This document shows, one piece after another, positions 7,083-16,561 of a stretch of 64,000 nt of DNA (the first letter of the stretch is position 1; every line of letters begins with the position of its first letter). The notes below the pieces were generated by a model. The model made no database searches and was not told where the DNA came from. It saw nothing but the letters and a program-made list of their open reading frames with translations. A program made the position numbers and the translations under genes. Source of the DNA: Pontibacter virosus. GTDB taxonomy: Bacteria; Bacteroidota; Bacteroidia; Cytophagales; Hymenobacteraceae. The stretch spans positions 62,001 through 126,000 of the forward strand of contig NZ_QEKI01000002.1 in the NCBI RefSeq assembly GCF_003096355.1, read 5' to 3'.

Positions 7083-9205
7083 TGAAACGGTGGGCTCCCT
7101 ACCCTTTTGTCCGCATTGCCCTTAGCTTTATAGCAGGTATACTCGTGTACCTGCACACAGGCAAAGCGTTCAGGTATAGCCTTGAGCTCTTTGCCTTTTT
7201 TGTGTCCGTATACCTGGTGCTGTACCTCGTTTCGCGCCGCTTAAAGTCAGTAGAAGGTAACACGCTCGCAGGTATAGCCGGACTGCTTTGCTTTGTAGCT
7301 GGCGGCATGTGGGTGACGCACCTACACACCGATTCCCACTATCCAAATCACCTGGGCAAGCTGTCAGGTATACCGGCTTACTATGTCGGGGTGGTGGATG
7401 ATTACGTGGTGCAGAAACCCGGTCATCAAAACACGGTGTTGCAGGTAGAACAGGTACAGGTAAACGGTCAGTGGCAAGCTGCAGCGGGTAAGGTACAGCT
7501 CTCTATACCGCATGACTCCAACAGGGAATACGAGCTAGGCTACGGCGACCGGCTGTTGATAAAAGGTACACCCTTGCCTGTGGCGCCTCCCTCCAATCCG
7601 AACCAGTTCGATTACCGCGCCTTTCTGGCTAACAAACAGATTCACCACCGCCACTTTCTGCAGGCACACCAGTTCCAGAAAATCGACTCCGATCCCTCTA
7701 ACCCCGTGCTGTCCTTCAGTATCTACCTGCGTCGCCAACTCGATGCTTTGCTGAAAGGGTCAATCGACGAGCGCCGGGAATACGGCATCTCTTCTGCTTT
7801 GATTTTGGGAGTGAAAGACGAGCTCGACAATTCGATACGCGATGCCTACGCCCAGACCGGCACCATGCACGTGTTGGCCGTCTCGGGTCTGCACGTCGGG
7901 TTGATCTACGGGATACTGGCTTTTCTGCTGGCTGGCTTAAAGCGAACCGCCAAGCAACGAACAGTGTATGCTGCTGTGATCTTGGGTGTACTCTGGCTAT
8001 ATGCTTTCATCACAGGCCTCTCGCCTTCTGTGCTTAGAGCTGCCTTCATGTTCAGTTTGATCACGGTGGCAATGGTTTCCAAAAGGCAGCACAACATTTA
8101 CAACACCCTTGCCATCGCTGCTTTTGCATTGCTGTGGTATAATCCGTATTTCCTGCTAGAGGTAGGATTTCAGCTCTCTTTTCTGGCGCTGCTCGGCATC
8201 GTATACCTGCAACCCAGATTCTACAAACTGTTGGAATTCGACAACAAGCTAGTGGACAAAGGCTGGGCACTCTTCACGGCTTCTTTGGCTGCGCAAGTTG
8301 CCACTTTCCCGCTGGGGCTTTACTACTTCCACCAGTTCCCGGTATACTTCTGGCTGGCGAACCTGCTCGTAGTGCCTGCTGCTACGCTTGTGCTTTATTC
8401 GGGTGTAGCCGCCTTATTTTTCTCCTGGGTGCCCTTGCTCAGCACGGTGCTATTTAAAATTCACTTTGCCATCACCTGGTGCATGAACGAGTTTAACCTG
8501 CTGGTGAACCAGTTGCCGCAGGCTGTTATCAACGGCATCGACATAAGCCCCACTCAAACCTGGCTGCTCTATACCTTACTCATGTTATTTATTCTGTTCT
8601 TCGCTTACAAAGAACTGCGCTACTTTGCCTTAGCTACTGGAGTGGTAGCGGTGTTAGCAACACAGGAAATTCTTGAAATTAACGCACAGCAAAACCAGCG
8701 CAGCCTGGTAGTTTACAACATGCGCAACGCTACTGCTTTCAGTTTCCTGCAAGGGCAGCAGGCGACGCTCGTCAGCAGCCAAGCATTGGCGCCACAAAAC
8801 TATACCTTTAATATACAGCCCTATCTGTGGCACAAGGGCGTACAGCAGGCTGACACCTATACCTTCACAGACGCCCCAGCCACAGCCATTGGCCACACTC
8901 TGCTTCCTGACAGCAACAGCCTGTATGTTTGGCAGGGCAAGCGCCTGCTCGTCGTGTCGAAACCACTTAAAGTACAGCCCCTACCCGATTTTGAGGTTGA
9001 TTACCTGCTGCTCACACAGAACGTCCGCATAAAGCCCGAAGCGCTACAGCCCTTTCGGTTTAAACAACTGGTGCTCGATGCGTCGAATGCTCCCTGGTAC
9101 CTCCAACGCCTGAAGCCGCAATTAACCGAAGCGGGGATTGCGTATTATGATGTAGCGGAGCAAGGAGCGCTGGTAGTGGACCTCCCCCCACAGGCGAGGA
9201 ACTAG
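7082..9205 (+). CDS. comEC: ComEC/Rec2 family DNA-uptake channel protein
   Basis: This 707-residue membrane protein begins with two to three helices, then a soluble OB-like DUF4131 domain (about 40-200) and the polytopic Competence domain with the hallmark 'TGTMHVLAVSGLHVGLIYG' (about 258-276) and 'GLSPSVLRAAFMF'. ComEC forms the inner-membrane channel for single-stranded DNA during natural transformation. The C-terminal about 170 residues replace the beta-lactamase-like domain of longer ComECs; I see no H-x-H-x-D-H there, so this domain is degenerate. ATG overlaps the preceding stop. The gene carries nine AGGTATA/TATACCT heptamers in 2.1 kb. Confidence 0.88.
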   Translation: MKRWAPYPFVRIALSFIAGILVYLHTGKAFRYSLELFAFFVSVYLVLYLVSRRLKSVEGNTLAGIAGLLCFVAGGMWVTHLHTDSHYPNHLGKLSGIPAYYVGVVDDYVVQKPGHQNTVLQVEQVQVNGQWQAAAGKVQLSIPHDSNREYELGYGDRLLIKGTPLPVAPPSNPNQFDYRAFLANKQIHHRHFLQAHQFQKIDSDPSNPVLSFSIYLRRQLDALLKGSIDERREYGISSALILGVKDELDNSIRDAYAQTGTMHVLAVSGLHVGLIYGILAFLLAGLKRTAKQRTVYAAVILGVLWLYAFITGLSPSVLRAAFMFSLITVAMVSKRQHNIYNTLAIAAFALLWYNPYFLLEVGFQLSFLALLGIVYLQPRFYKLLEFDNKLVDKGWALFTASLAAQVATFPLGLYYFHQFPVYFWLANLLVVPAATLVLYSGVAALFFSWVPLLSTVLFKIHFAITWCMNEFNLLVNQLPQAVINGIDISPTQTWLLYTLLMLFILFFAYKELRYFALATGVVAVLATQEILEINAQQNQRSLVVYNMRNATAFSFLQGQQATLVSSQALAPQNYTFNIQPYLWHKGVQQADTYTFTDAPATAIGHTLLPDSNSLYVWQGKRLLVVSKPLKVQPLPDFEVDYLLLTQNVRIKPEALQPFRFKQLVLDASNAPWYLQRLKPQLTEAGIAYYDVAEQGALVVDLPPQARN

Positions 9206-9243
9206 CTGCTGACAGCTTGCAGGTATAGGCGTAGCCGCCTCAG

Positions 9244-9700
9244 TTTTCGGTGCTCAATTGTCATCCCCTTGCCCCCTTCAAAGCGGGACTATCGGCTACT
9301 GCTCTCCCACTTGTCATCTTGGAAGGATCTTGGTGGAAGAGAGGCAGGCAGTTGCTATAACACACCCCTGCCCCTCTCGAGAGGGGAATTTCCGCTACTA
9401 CCGTTTCGCTGGTAAAAGCACTGTAGCTCTGTTCACTTTTTGCTCTACCGGGCCCAACCACCCCTGCCCCTCAGAGCTACGCTCGCTACTTTCGAACTCT
9501 CGTTCTCAGTAGTCCAGGGAGGGGAGTTTCCGCCTCTGCCGTTTGGTATGTATAACCTCTATAGTTCCGTTACTCTCACAGATATAGTTCCGTTACTCTC
9601 ACAGACCACTGGCAGGTATAGTAAGACTAACCTGGGCCAGAGGCACCACCATAGTCAGTCACGAGCGAGGTCGCTCGCGCCATCAGTCTCCGCTATACCT
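9244..9700. repeat. Mosaic intergenic repeat, copy A
   Basis: This 450-base non-coding stretch shares ordered blocks with copies at 15610-16450 and 41254-42015: TTGTCATCCCC(T/C)TGCCCCCTTC, GTCATC(C/T)TGGAAGGATCTTG, CACCCCTGCCCCTCTC..GAGAGGGGAAT, CCGGG(C/T)CCAACCACCCCT, CCACTGGCAGGTATAG(T/C)AAGACTAAC and ACGAGCGAGG(T/A)CGCTCGCGCCAT. Several blocks are small palindromes. Open frames through it are by-products and are not annotated. It lies between convergent genes, next to a terminator. Confidence 0.75.
9561..9605. repeat. 23-base tandem duplication inside repeat copy A
   Basis: ATAGTTCCGTTACTCTCACAG followed by AT occurs at 9561-9583 and again, almost complete, at 9584-9605. It looks like a recent slippage or unequal-exchange event within the repeat. 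Confidence 0.8.
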
Positions 9701-9706
9701 GACAAA

Positions 9707-9736
9707 AAAAGCGCTGCCCCAGTAGGACAGCGCTTT
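9707..9736. terminator. Bidirectional terminator between comEC and amidohydrolase genes
   Basis: A 10-bp stem AAAAGCGCTG / CAGCGCTTTT with a loop of about 10 bases, A-rich on the left and T-rich on the right. It lies between convergent transcription units and could end both. Confidence 0.7.
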
Positions 9737-9764
9737 TCTGCTTAAGGTGAGATAGGTGAATAGC

Positions 9765-11099
9765 TTAGTTTTGGGCTTTGGGCCCATCCGTTTTCTTCGG
9801 CTTTTCAGCTTCATATTTTCCGTTGAACTTCTCGTACAGATATTTCTGCTTGTCGTTCAAATCGATCTTGCGACCCTGGATGAAAGCGTGCGTCACATTG
9901 TTGGTTCGCATGTCCAGGATGTCGCCGGCCGAAACCACGATGGTCGCGTCTTTACCCACTTCAACAGAACCTACCTGCTGGTCGATGCCTAAGATCTTAG
10001 CGGTGTTTAAAGTGATGGCTGACAGTGCCTGCTCCTTGTCCAGGCCATGGGCTACGGCTGTACCGGCTATGAAAGGTAGGTTGCGGATGCCGTGTGTGCT
10101 CAGGTCATAGTCCAGCGCGAAAGGGATACCAGCCTGCTGCAAAAGATATGGCGTCTTGTACGGCATGTCCACGTCTTCATCTGAACGGGAAGGCAGGGCA
10201 TGCACGCCAGAATAGATCACAGCGATGTTATTCGCTTTCAGGAAATCGGCAACAGCAACCGCGTCGCGGGCACCTACCACCACGATGTCCTTCACCCCGT
10301 GCTGCCTGGCAAAGTTCACGCCTTCGATGATCTCCTTGCCATAGTCTGCATGTAGGAATAACTTCTTGGAGCCATCAAACAGACCTGTCAGAGAGGAGAG
10401 TTTCAGGTTCTCTCTTTCGTTTTTGGCCTGCTTGTACACCGAAGCGTCGCGCAGCAGCTGCCCCATTTCAGAAATGGCCTGCTCCCGCTGCTCGCCCATG
10501 TTGGCCATACGCGGGTTAGGCGCCATACCTGTGTTGATGATCATGTTCGGCCAGGAAAGGTGTATACCTCCGTCCGCTTTCACAATCGCATCCTCCCAGT
10601 TCCATGCGTCTAAGTGCACAACTGAAGACGAACCGGAGATAGTACCGCCCACCGGTGTTACCTGCGTCATCAAAACGCCATTAGCCCGAATGGTTGGCAC
10701 AATGTCAGAATCGGTGTTATAGGCCACCACGGCACGCACATTCGGGTTAAACTGTCCCACTTCACGTGCGTCTAGTGTAGCGCGTACGCTCTCGATCTCG
10801 CTTAAGCCCAGTTGTGAGTTTGGCTGGATCAGACCCGGGTAAATGTGCTGCCCGGCCACGTCGATCACCTCATGTCCGTTGCGGTTTGCGCCGCTTAGCG
10901 GACCGGCATATGTGATCTTGCCATTATCGAAACCAACGGCGGCATTCTCTACCACCTTGCCGTTGCCCACGTGCAGGGTAGCGCCTGTGAGCAACACAGG
11001 CTTACTTTGCTTCGCGGCCGGCACCGGCACCTGCGCAACCGCAGGCACACTCAGCATAAGCGCCACGAAGGCCGAAATATATCTTTTGTGAATTTTCAT
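9765..11099 (-). CDS. Secreted amidohydrolase-like protein lacking the HxH metal motif
   Basis: The 444-residue protein has a signal peptide (about 1-22, ending SVPAVA-QV) and the amidohydrolase/imidazolonepropionase fold: 'LLTGATLHVGNGKVVENAAV', 'GQHIYPGLIQPNSQLG' and a C-terminal 'GIDQQVGSVEVGKDATIVV'. In active members the segment after 'PGLID' contains H-x-H for metal binding; here residues 92-96 read Q-P-N-S-Q, so the first metal site is absent. It may be a non-catalytic partner of the larger amidohydrolase encoded just upstream (100-base gap, same direction). The exported location suggests a role in the periplasm or at the surface. Confidence 0.75.
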   Translation of the reverse strand: MKIHKRYISAFVALMLSVPAVAQVPVPAAKQSKPVLLTGATLHVGNGKVVENAAVGFDNGKITYAGPLSGANRNGHEVIDVAGQHIYPGLIQPNSQLGLSEIESVRATLDAREVGQFNPNVRAVVAYNTDSDIVPTIRANGVLMTQVTPVGGTISGSSSVVHLDAWNWEDAIVKADGGIHLSWPNMIINTGMAPNPRMANMGEQREQAISEMGQLLRDASVYKQAKNERENLKLSSLTGLFDGSKKLFLHADYGKEIIEGVNFARQHGVKDIVVVGARDAVAVADFLKANNIAVIYSGVHALPSRSDEDVDMPYKTPYLLQQAGIPFALDYDLSTHGIRNLPFIAGTAVAHGLDKEQALSAITLNTAKILGIDQQVGSVEVGKDATIVVSAGDILDMRTNNVTHAFIQGRKIDLNDKQKYLYEKFNGKYEAEKPKKTDGPKAQN

Positions 11100-11198
11100 C
11101 TTTTACATTGTTAGATTGCTGCCTTGTTAAATTGTTGGTTCGCAGTGCGATTTTCACAATCCCCAAACAGCAATTTAGCCATTTAACAATTTAACAAT

Positions 11199-14100
11199 TT
11201 AGTAAGCCAGGTAATCCTCTTCTGCGTGGTGCTCTACGTCCTCGCAGTGTACCACAGAAGCTCTGCTTCTTGGAGGAGCCTGCGTTCTGGCGCCAGAGGT
11301 TTTGGCCTGTAGCATCTTCTGCACGAGGCGCATGCGCTCTTTCTCCAGTTCAGTGCGCAGTTGCGTGTCGCGCTCCAGGTCGTAATAGGCGATACCGTCC
11401 ACGAAGGTCTTCTCAGCGCGGGCGTAGATCGACAGCGGGTGGTTGTTCCACAACACCACATCAGCGTCTTTGCCTACTTTGATGCTGCCCATGCGGTCGT
11501 CCAGGTGCATCAGTTTGGCTGGGTTCAGGGTTACCATTTTCAGGGCGTCCTCTTCGCTCACACCAGCGTACTTCACACTTTTGGCAGCTTCCTGGTTCAA
11601 ACGGCGGGCCATCTCGGCGTCGTCGGAGTTGATGGCTGTGGTCACGCCCAGTTGGTGCATGATACCGGCGTTCTGCGGGATGGCATCTTTCACTTCCATC
11701 TTGTAAGCCCACCAGTCAGCGAAAGTTGATCCGCCGGCACCGTGGTCGCGCATTTTATCGGCTACTTTGTATCCTTCCAGGATGTGCGTAAACGTATTTA
11801 CTTTAAAGCCCATCTGGTCGGCCACTTTGATCATCATATTGATCTCAGACTGCACGTAAGAGTGGCAGGTGATGTGGCGCTTGCCGTTCAAGATCTCTAC
11901 CAATGTCTCGAGTTCGATATCGCGGCGCGGCTCACCGGCAGCGGCTTTCTGCTTCTTCGACATTTTGTTGTAGTTGGCCCAAGTCTGCTGATACTCCTTC
12001 GCACGCTGGAAAGCGTCTACGTATACCTGCTCTACGCCCATGCGGGTCTGCGGGAAGCGCACGTTATGCGACGGAGCACGGTTAGAGTGCTTCACGTTCT
12101 CACCCAGCGCGAATTTGATAAAGCCGTCAGCATTCTCTACAAACAGTTCATCCGGGCTCTTACCCCAGCGCAGCTTGATGATAGCGGATTGACCACCGAT
12201 CGGGTTGGCAGAACCGTGCAGCAGTTGCGAAGTTGTAACACCACCGGCCAGCTGACGGTAGATGTTCGGATCTTCGTGGTTCACCACGTCCATCATGCGC
12301 ACTTCGGCTGTTACGGCTTGCGTACCTTCGTTTACGCCCTGCAGCGCAATGTGCGAGTGTTCGTCGATGATGCCGGCTGTTACGTGCTTGCCTGTTCCGT
12401 CAATCACGCGGGCGCCCGACTCACTCAGGTTCTTGCCAACTTTTGCGATCTTGCCATTTTTCAGCACCACGTCCGCGTTCTGCAGGACACCTTCTTTCTC
12501 ATTTGTCCATACCGTAGCGTTTTTGATCAGTACCGTCTCCTGCTTTGGCAGTTGAGTCTGTCCAAAAGCCTGGAATGGATAGATCATGTTGCCCAGTTCA
12601 ATCGCCTTTTTCTCTTTGGCCGCGTCTTTTTTGGCCTTTTCAGTCATGGCTTCAGAGAACTTCGCTGACCATTTCACCAGCGAGGCGTCCGGCAACTGGC
12701 CTTCGCCCTGCAGATTCTTATCCGCATACCAGCCGCTCAAACGAATGGCTTCTTTGCTTTTCTTGTCTTTGTTGAACGAGAGTGTTACCAGGTTGCCACT
12801 AACAGATATCTTGCCTGTTACGGTGTCCTGACCAATTACTTTCAGCTCCGGCTTCTCAGGCGTACCGGCAATCTGCAGTTTTTTCTCTGGCTGCTGTCCG
12901 ATCTTCAAGGTATACACGCCACGGTAGTCGGCTGGCACTTCGGTGATTTTGTATTGGTTGCCCTGCACCCAGTTCTCTAGGATCACATTGTCCTCGGCAA
13001 ACAGGTTGCCGCTCGTGATGATGAAGTTGGCCAGTTTGCCCTTGTCGAGGCTACCCACGTGCTTGTCGGCTTTCAAAAGCTGAGCCGGCGTAGCGGTTAG
13101 CGCCTTCAGGGCCTCTTCCTCTGACAGGCCGTATTCGATGGCTTTGCGCAGGTTTGGCAAAAAGTCTTTTTTGTCTTTAAGATCGGCTGTGGTAAAGGCG
13201 AACGGTATACCTGCCTTTTGCAGTGCAGCCGGGTTAGCCGGGGCCATTTCCCAGTGCTTCATAGCGTCAAGCGGCACACGGCGGGCATCATACGGATCTT
13301 CTACATTGTATGCCTCCGGGAAGTTGAGCGGAACGATGATCGGGGCATTGGTCGCCTTGATCTCCTTGATCATCTGGTACTCGTCGCCGCCACCTTTGAT
13401 GATGTACTGCTTTTTGAACTCGTCGCCCACTTTGTCGGCACGCAGCGTATTCAGTTTGTTGTTGGCCTCAAAGATCTGCGGATAGCTGTTGGCACCGGTG
13501 AAAGCGGCCAGCGAGATGTTCTGCTCACGGCCGGGGTTCATGTTGTTCCACTGCGCATCCAGGTAGGTCTGACGCAGCAGGGCAATAGATCCCATCAGCG
13601 AGTTCGGGTAATCCTGTGGCGAAGAGCCCTTCTCGAACGATAGCGCAGCAGCTGCTTTGTCGAGCAGGATCACTTCGTTTTCGCGCTTGTCAGCCAGTGT
13701 TACCAGCGTGGCCGTACCACGGGCAATGCCGTCGCGGTGCACTGCCAGCACGGTGCCGAAGCCCAGCTTGCGCATTTCCTCAGCCTGCTTTTTGTCTACT
13801 TTAAAAAGCTCCACAGCATTGGTCTCCGGGCGGATGGCCTGGTTCCAGTTATAGGCGCCCTGCTTGGTGGACTCCTCCTGTGGCGGTGAGGTCCAGCTGC
13901 GGCGCTCCACTTTTACTTCTGGCAGGCCATAGCTGGTGTACATGTCCACCAGACCTGGGTAAATGTGCTTGCCCTTGGCATCAACTACCACGGCGCCGGC
14001 AGGTACCTGTACTTTGGTGCCCACGGCCTCTACCTTGCCATTGCGGATCAGGAGGGTGGCGTTCTCAATTTTGGTTTTGTAATCGGTGTGGATGGTGGCG

Positions 14101-14225
14101 TTGGTGAGAGCGACCAGTCCGGTGCGCTCGTCGTACACGCCATTGCGCGGAAAGGTCTCCTGCGCCATCGCACTGCCTGCTGCTCCCAATGCGAGGCAGG
14201 CTGCAATGGTTAAGATTTTTCTCAT
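11199..14225 (-). CDS. Secreted tandem amidohydrolase (degenerate + intact domains)
   Basis: The 1008-residue product begins with a signal peptide (about 1-21, cut near AMA-QE). It contains two amidohydrolase domains in series. The first (about 35-430) has 'GKHIYPGLVDMYTSYG', where the expected H-x-H is replaced. The second (about 565-980) has 'GKHVTAGIIDEHSHIAL' with H623 and H625, later His residues ('GKRHITCHSYVQ', 'FTHILEGYKV') and 'INSDDAEM' with the likely catalytic Asp. A linker domain lies between (about 440-560). The C terminus is basic then acidic. The gene precedes the shorter amidohydrolase-like gene, and together they look like an operon for hydrolysis of an amide or cyclic amide outside the cytoplasm. 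Substrate unknown. Confidence 0.8.
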   Translation of the reverse strand: MRKILTIAACLALGAAGSAMAQETFPRNGVYDERTGLVALTNATIHTDYKTKIENATLLIRNGKVEAVGTKVQVPAGAVVVDAKGKHIYPGLVDMYTSYGLPEVKVERRSWTSPPQEESTKQGAYNWNQAIRPETNAVELFKVDKKQAEEMRKLGFGTVLAVHRDGIARGTATLVTLADKRENEVILLDKAAAALSFEKGSSPQDYPNSLMGSIALLRQTYLDAQWNNMNPGREQNISLAAFTGANSYPQIFEANNKLNTLRADKVGDEFKKQYIIKGGGDEYQMIKEIKATNAPIIVPLNFPEAYNVEDPYDARRVPLDAMKHWEMAPANPAALQKAGIPFAFTTADLKDKKDFLPNLRKAIEYGLSEEEALKALTATPAQLLKADKHVGSLDKGKLANFIITSGNLFAEDNVILENWVQGNQYKITEVPADYRGVYTLKIGQQPEKKLQIAGTPEKPELKVIGQDTVTGKISVSGNLVTLSFNKDKKSKEAIRLSGWYADKNLQGEGQLPDASLVKWSAKFSEAMTEKAKKDAAKEKKAIELGNMIYPFQAFGQTQLPKQETVLIKNATVWTNEKEGVLQNADVVLKNGKIAKVGKNLSESGARVIDGTGKHVTAGIIDEHSHIALQGVNEGTQAVTAEVRMMDVVNHEDPNIYRQLAGGVTTSQLLHGSANPIGGQSAIIKLRWGKSPDELFVENADGFIKFALGENVKHSNRAPSHNVRFPQTRMGVEQVYVDAFQRAKEYQQTWANYNKMSKKQKAAAGEPRRDIELETLVEILNGKRHITCHSYVQSEINMMIKVADQMGFKVNTFTHILEGYKVADKMRDHGAGGSTFADWWAYKMEVKDAIPQNAGIMHQLGVTTAINSDDAEMARRLNQEAAKSVKYAGVSEEDALKMVTLNPAKLMHLDDRMGSIKVGKDADVVLWNNHPLSIYARAEKTFVDGIAYYDLERDTQLRTELEKERMRLVQKMLQAKTSGARTQAPPRSRASVVHCEDVEHHAEEDYLAY

Positions 14226-14458
14226 TGATTTGTGAAGGTGTAGTATAGGTTAGTTTAGATTTAAACACACAATATAGCCATCTTCTGAGTAAAAATCCAT
14301 GCAAAAACCCGTTAAAATATTCAAACATACCCTAAAGGGGCTTTTATCGATGTATAGACATCCTTAGGACAGCCCGACGTTGGCTGGTATAGACGAGAAC
14401 TGTTGCGTTACGTATGTATTCCTGATATTTTGAGAACCTTTGTAGAACAACAATTTGC

Positions 14459-15592
14459 ATGCGCCTATACCTATACCTGTCCGCCCTCCTATTAGCACTT
14501 TCAGTTTTGAACCCTTTGCCTGTGATGGCTCAGGAGCAGACCGTGGAGAACAAAACCATTGACCCGCCCAAGCCGGAAATGCGCAGCGTCAAGGGGCTTA
14601 TACCTGCTCCTGTCCTCTACTATACACCCGATACCAGAATTGGCTTTGGTGCCTCGCTGTTGGGCTACTTTCGCCTTCGCAGCTACACCGATACGACCTA
14701 TACCCGCCTCTCGCTCGCCCGCCTGGTGGTGGACTACACCCTGAACAAGCAAACGGACCAATGGCTGAGCTGGAACATCTTTACGCGGGAGGAACGCCTG
14801 ATGCTGCGCGGCGAGTTACGGCACCGTATCTATACCGACCGTTTTTATGGCATTGGCAACGACACCCGAAAAGACGACCGCGAACTGTATGACTATGACA
14901 TGATCAGCGCTAAAATTGCGGTGCTCAAAAACGTGGGATTCCGAAGCTTCCTGGGGCCTGACCTGCAGTTCACGGAGTATTATGATGTAGAGCTGGAAGA
15001 GGGTAGTCAGTTGCTCTCCCAACAGATACCCGGCTACAAAAAAGGCCGCAATGTGGGCCTTGGCGCCATCTTCCTGATCGACCACCGCAACAGCACCTCT
15101 TACCCGAGCAAGGGTTTTTACCTGGAGCTCTCCGGCTACCACTTCGGCAAGACGTTTGGCAGCGACTTCCGGTACAACAACCTCAACTTTGAGTTTAACC
15201 GCTACTACGGACTAGGCAATGACCGCGTGCTGGCCACCAACACCATGCTCCGGCTTAACGAAGGAAACGTACCCGTACAGCGCCTGGCCACTGCCGGCGG
15301 CGACAAACTGCTACGCGGCTACGCCCGCAACCGCTTCCACGACGACCACTTTGTCGGCTCACAGGTAGAGTACCGCTTCCCGCTGTTCTGGCGCCTGGGA
15401 GCGGCTGCTTTCGCAGGCGTGGGCGATGTGTTCGATAAACCGAAAGACGTGAATTTCTCCACACTTAAATACTCCGTCGGCACCGGCCTGCGCTATGCCA
15501 TCCGCCCCGACCAGAAACTCAACTCCAGGCTGGATGTAGGATATGGAAAGGAAGGGTTCAATATCTATCTGATGATCGGGGAGGCGTTTTAG
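14459..15592 (+). CDS. BamA/TamA-like outer-membrane beta-barrel protein (copy 1)
   Basis: The 377-residue protein has a signal peptide (about 1-24, ...PVMA-QE) and no POTRA domains; almost the whole mature protein is a beta-barrel of the bacterial surface antigen (D15) type. Typical blocks are 'PVLYYTPDTRIGFGASLLGY', 'GELRHRIYTDRFYGIGNDT', 'RLATAGGDKLLRGYARNRF' (the GG-x-x-x-x-RGY lid-loop motif) and the C-terminal 'GEAF' ending in Phe, the barrel assembly signal. Function unknown; such POTRA-less members are frequent in Bacteroidota. A paralogue (copy 2) lies 970 bases downstream, beyond a mosaic repeat. Confidence 0.82.
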   Translation: MRLYLYLSALLLALSVLNPLPVMAQEQTVENKTIDPPKPEMRSVKGLIPAPVLYYTPDTRIGFGASLLGYFRLRSYTDTTYTRLSLARLVVDYTLNKQTDQWLSWNIFTREERLMLRGELRHRIYTDRFYGIGNDTRKDDRELYDYDMISAKIAVLKNVGFRSFLGPDLQFTEYYDVELEEGSQLLSQQIPGYKKGRNVGLGAIFLIDHRNSTSYPSKGFYLELSGYHFGKTFGSDFRYNNLNFEFNRYYGLGNDRVLATNTMLRLNEGNVPVQRLATAGGDKLLRGYARNRFHDDHFVGSQVEYRFPLFWRLGAAAFAGVGDVFDKPKDVNFSTLKYSVGTGLRYAIRPDQKLNSRLDVGYGKEGFNIYLMIGEAF

Positions 15593-15609
15593 GATTAGGA
15601 TTCTCAGAA

Positions 15610-16450
15610 CGATTAACCCACCCCTGCCCCTCCCGAGAGGGGAATTGCTGCCGTTGCTATTTCTTAGGTATTAGCGTTGAAGTTAATTACCCCATCCCGG
15701 CCCCCCTAAGAACAGGGGAAGGAGCGGTGCACGATTGTCATCCCCCTGCCCCCTTCTTTTCTGTCTGTCATCCTGAAAGGATCCTGATTGAAGGGAGGTT
15801 AAGCGGTTGCTATACCCCCCCGCCCCTCTCTTCAAAGAGGGCCCCTACCCCCAGAGGGTAATTCGGCTACTGCCTATTCAAGGTATAAGCGCTGTCGTTT
15901 CAGTAGTTCTTTTGCTAAACCGGGTCCAACCACCCCTACCCCTCCTTGTCTAAGGAGGGGAGCCTGCAGCTGCCAATTCACAGGTATAAGCGCTGTAGTT
16001 TCCTCTGTTACACACCTCACAGTTCATTGGCAGGCATAGCAAGAGTAACTTGCACTTGAGCTATGAAACACATCACCTGAGCCAGGTGCACAACCGACGA
16101 TTTTGTGTCTGAGCGGTCAGCGAGTTTAAAATCGTCTTGACTTTTTTGCCTACTTTTTGTGTCAAGACAAAAAGTAGGGCCCGCCCGGCCAGGGCAGGCT
16201 ATGAAAAAAGACTAATTGCTATACCTCTAAAAGCCCCTACGCCATTTGCAAACGGGCCCCATGTATCACCACAGGTTGCGCTATCGCTAAACTTGCGGTA
16301 TGAAGCATAGGTGCAGCTATACCTGCAACAGCAGTCGCTACAAAGAATCTATACCTCCCTATACCCAGGCCAGAGGCCCCTCCAAACCAGTCACAAGCGA
16401 GGACGCTCGCGCCATAGTAAAACACCCCGTTAGTCAGGCGAAAAAAACCA
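15610..16450. repeat. Mosaic intergenic repeat, copy B (longest)
   Basis: About 840 non-coding bases between the two barrel paralogues. Blocks shared with copies A and C appear in the same order: CACCCCTGCCCCTC..GAGGGGAAT, GGTGCACGATTGTCATCCCC, TGTCATCCTGAAAGGATC, CCGGGTCCAACCACCCCTA, CTAAGGAGGGGA, (C/T)TGGCAGG(C/T)ATAGCAAGA, CAGCGAGT..., a CTTGAC-TTTTTTGCCTAC hairpin, AAGCGAGGACGCTCGCGCCATAG and CCCCGTTAGTCAGGCGAAAAAAA. No plausible coding frame covers it. Confidence 0.75.
16149..16178. repeat. Perfect 12-bp hairpin within repeat copy B
   Basis: CCTACTTTTTGT and ACAAAAAGTAGG flank a 6-base loop (GTCAAG). The same structure occurs in copy C with extra bases in the left arm, so the hairpin is a conserved part of the repeat. 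Confidence 0.8.
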
Positions 16451-16561
16451 TCTCATCACTAGCAGAATTACCCTAAACTTCACTACATTTCTACTGGCAA
16501 AGTCCTGCTTTATACCTGTTACAACACAGAACCTGCCCTCACCTTATACCTCTCCGGTTTT

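Noticed and set aside
9258..9745. Two rightward frames in repeat copy A
   Set aside because: They run through palindromic repeat blocks and encode Pro/Ser/Cys-rich text that changes with each repeat copy.
11742..12668. 308-codon rightward frame opposite the large amidohydrolase gene
   Set aside because: Antisense to a gene with signal peptide and conserved motifs; translation has no recognisable features.
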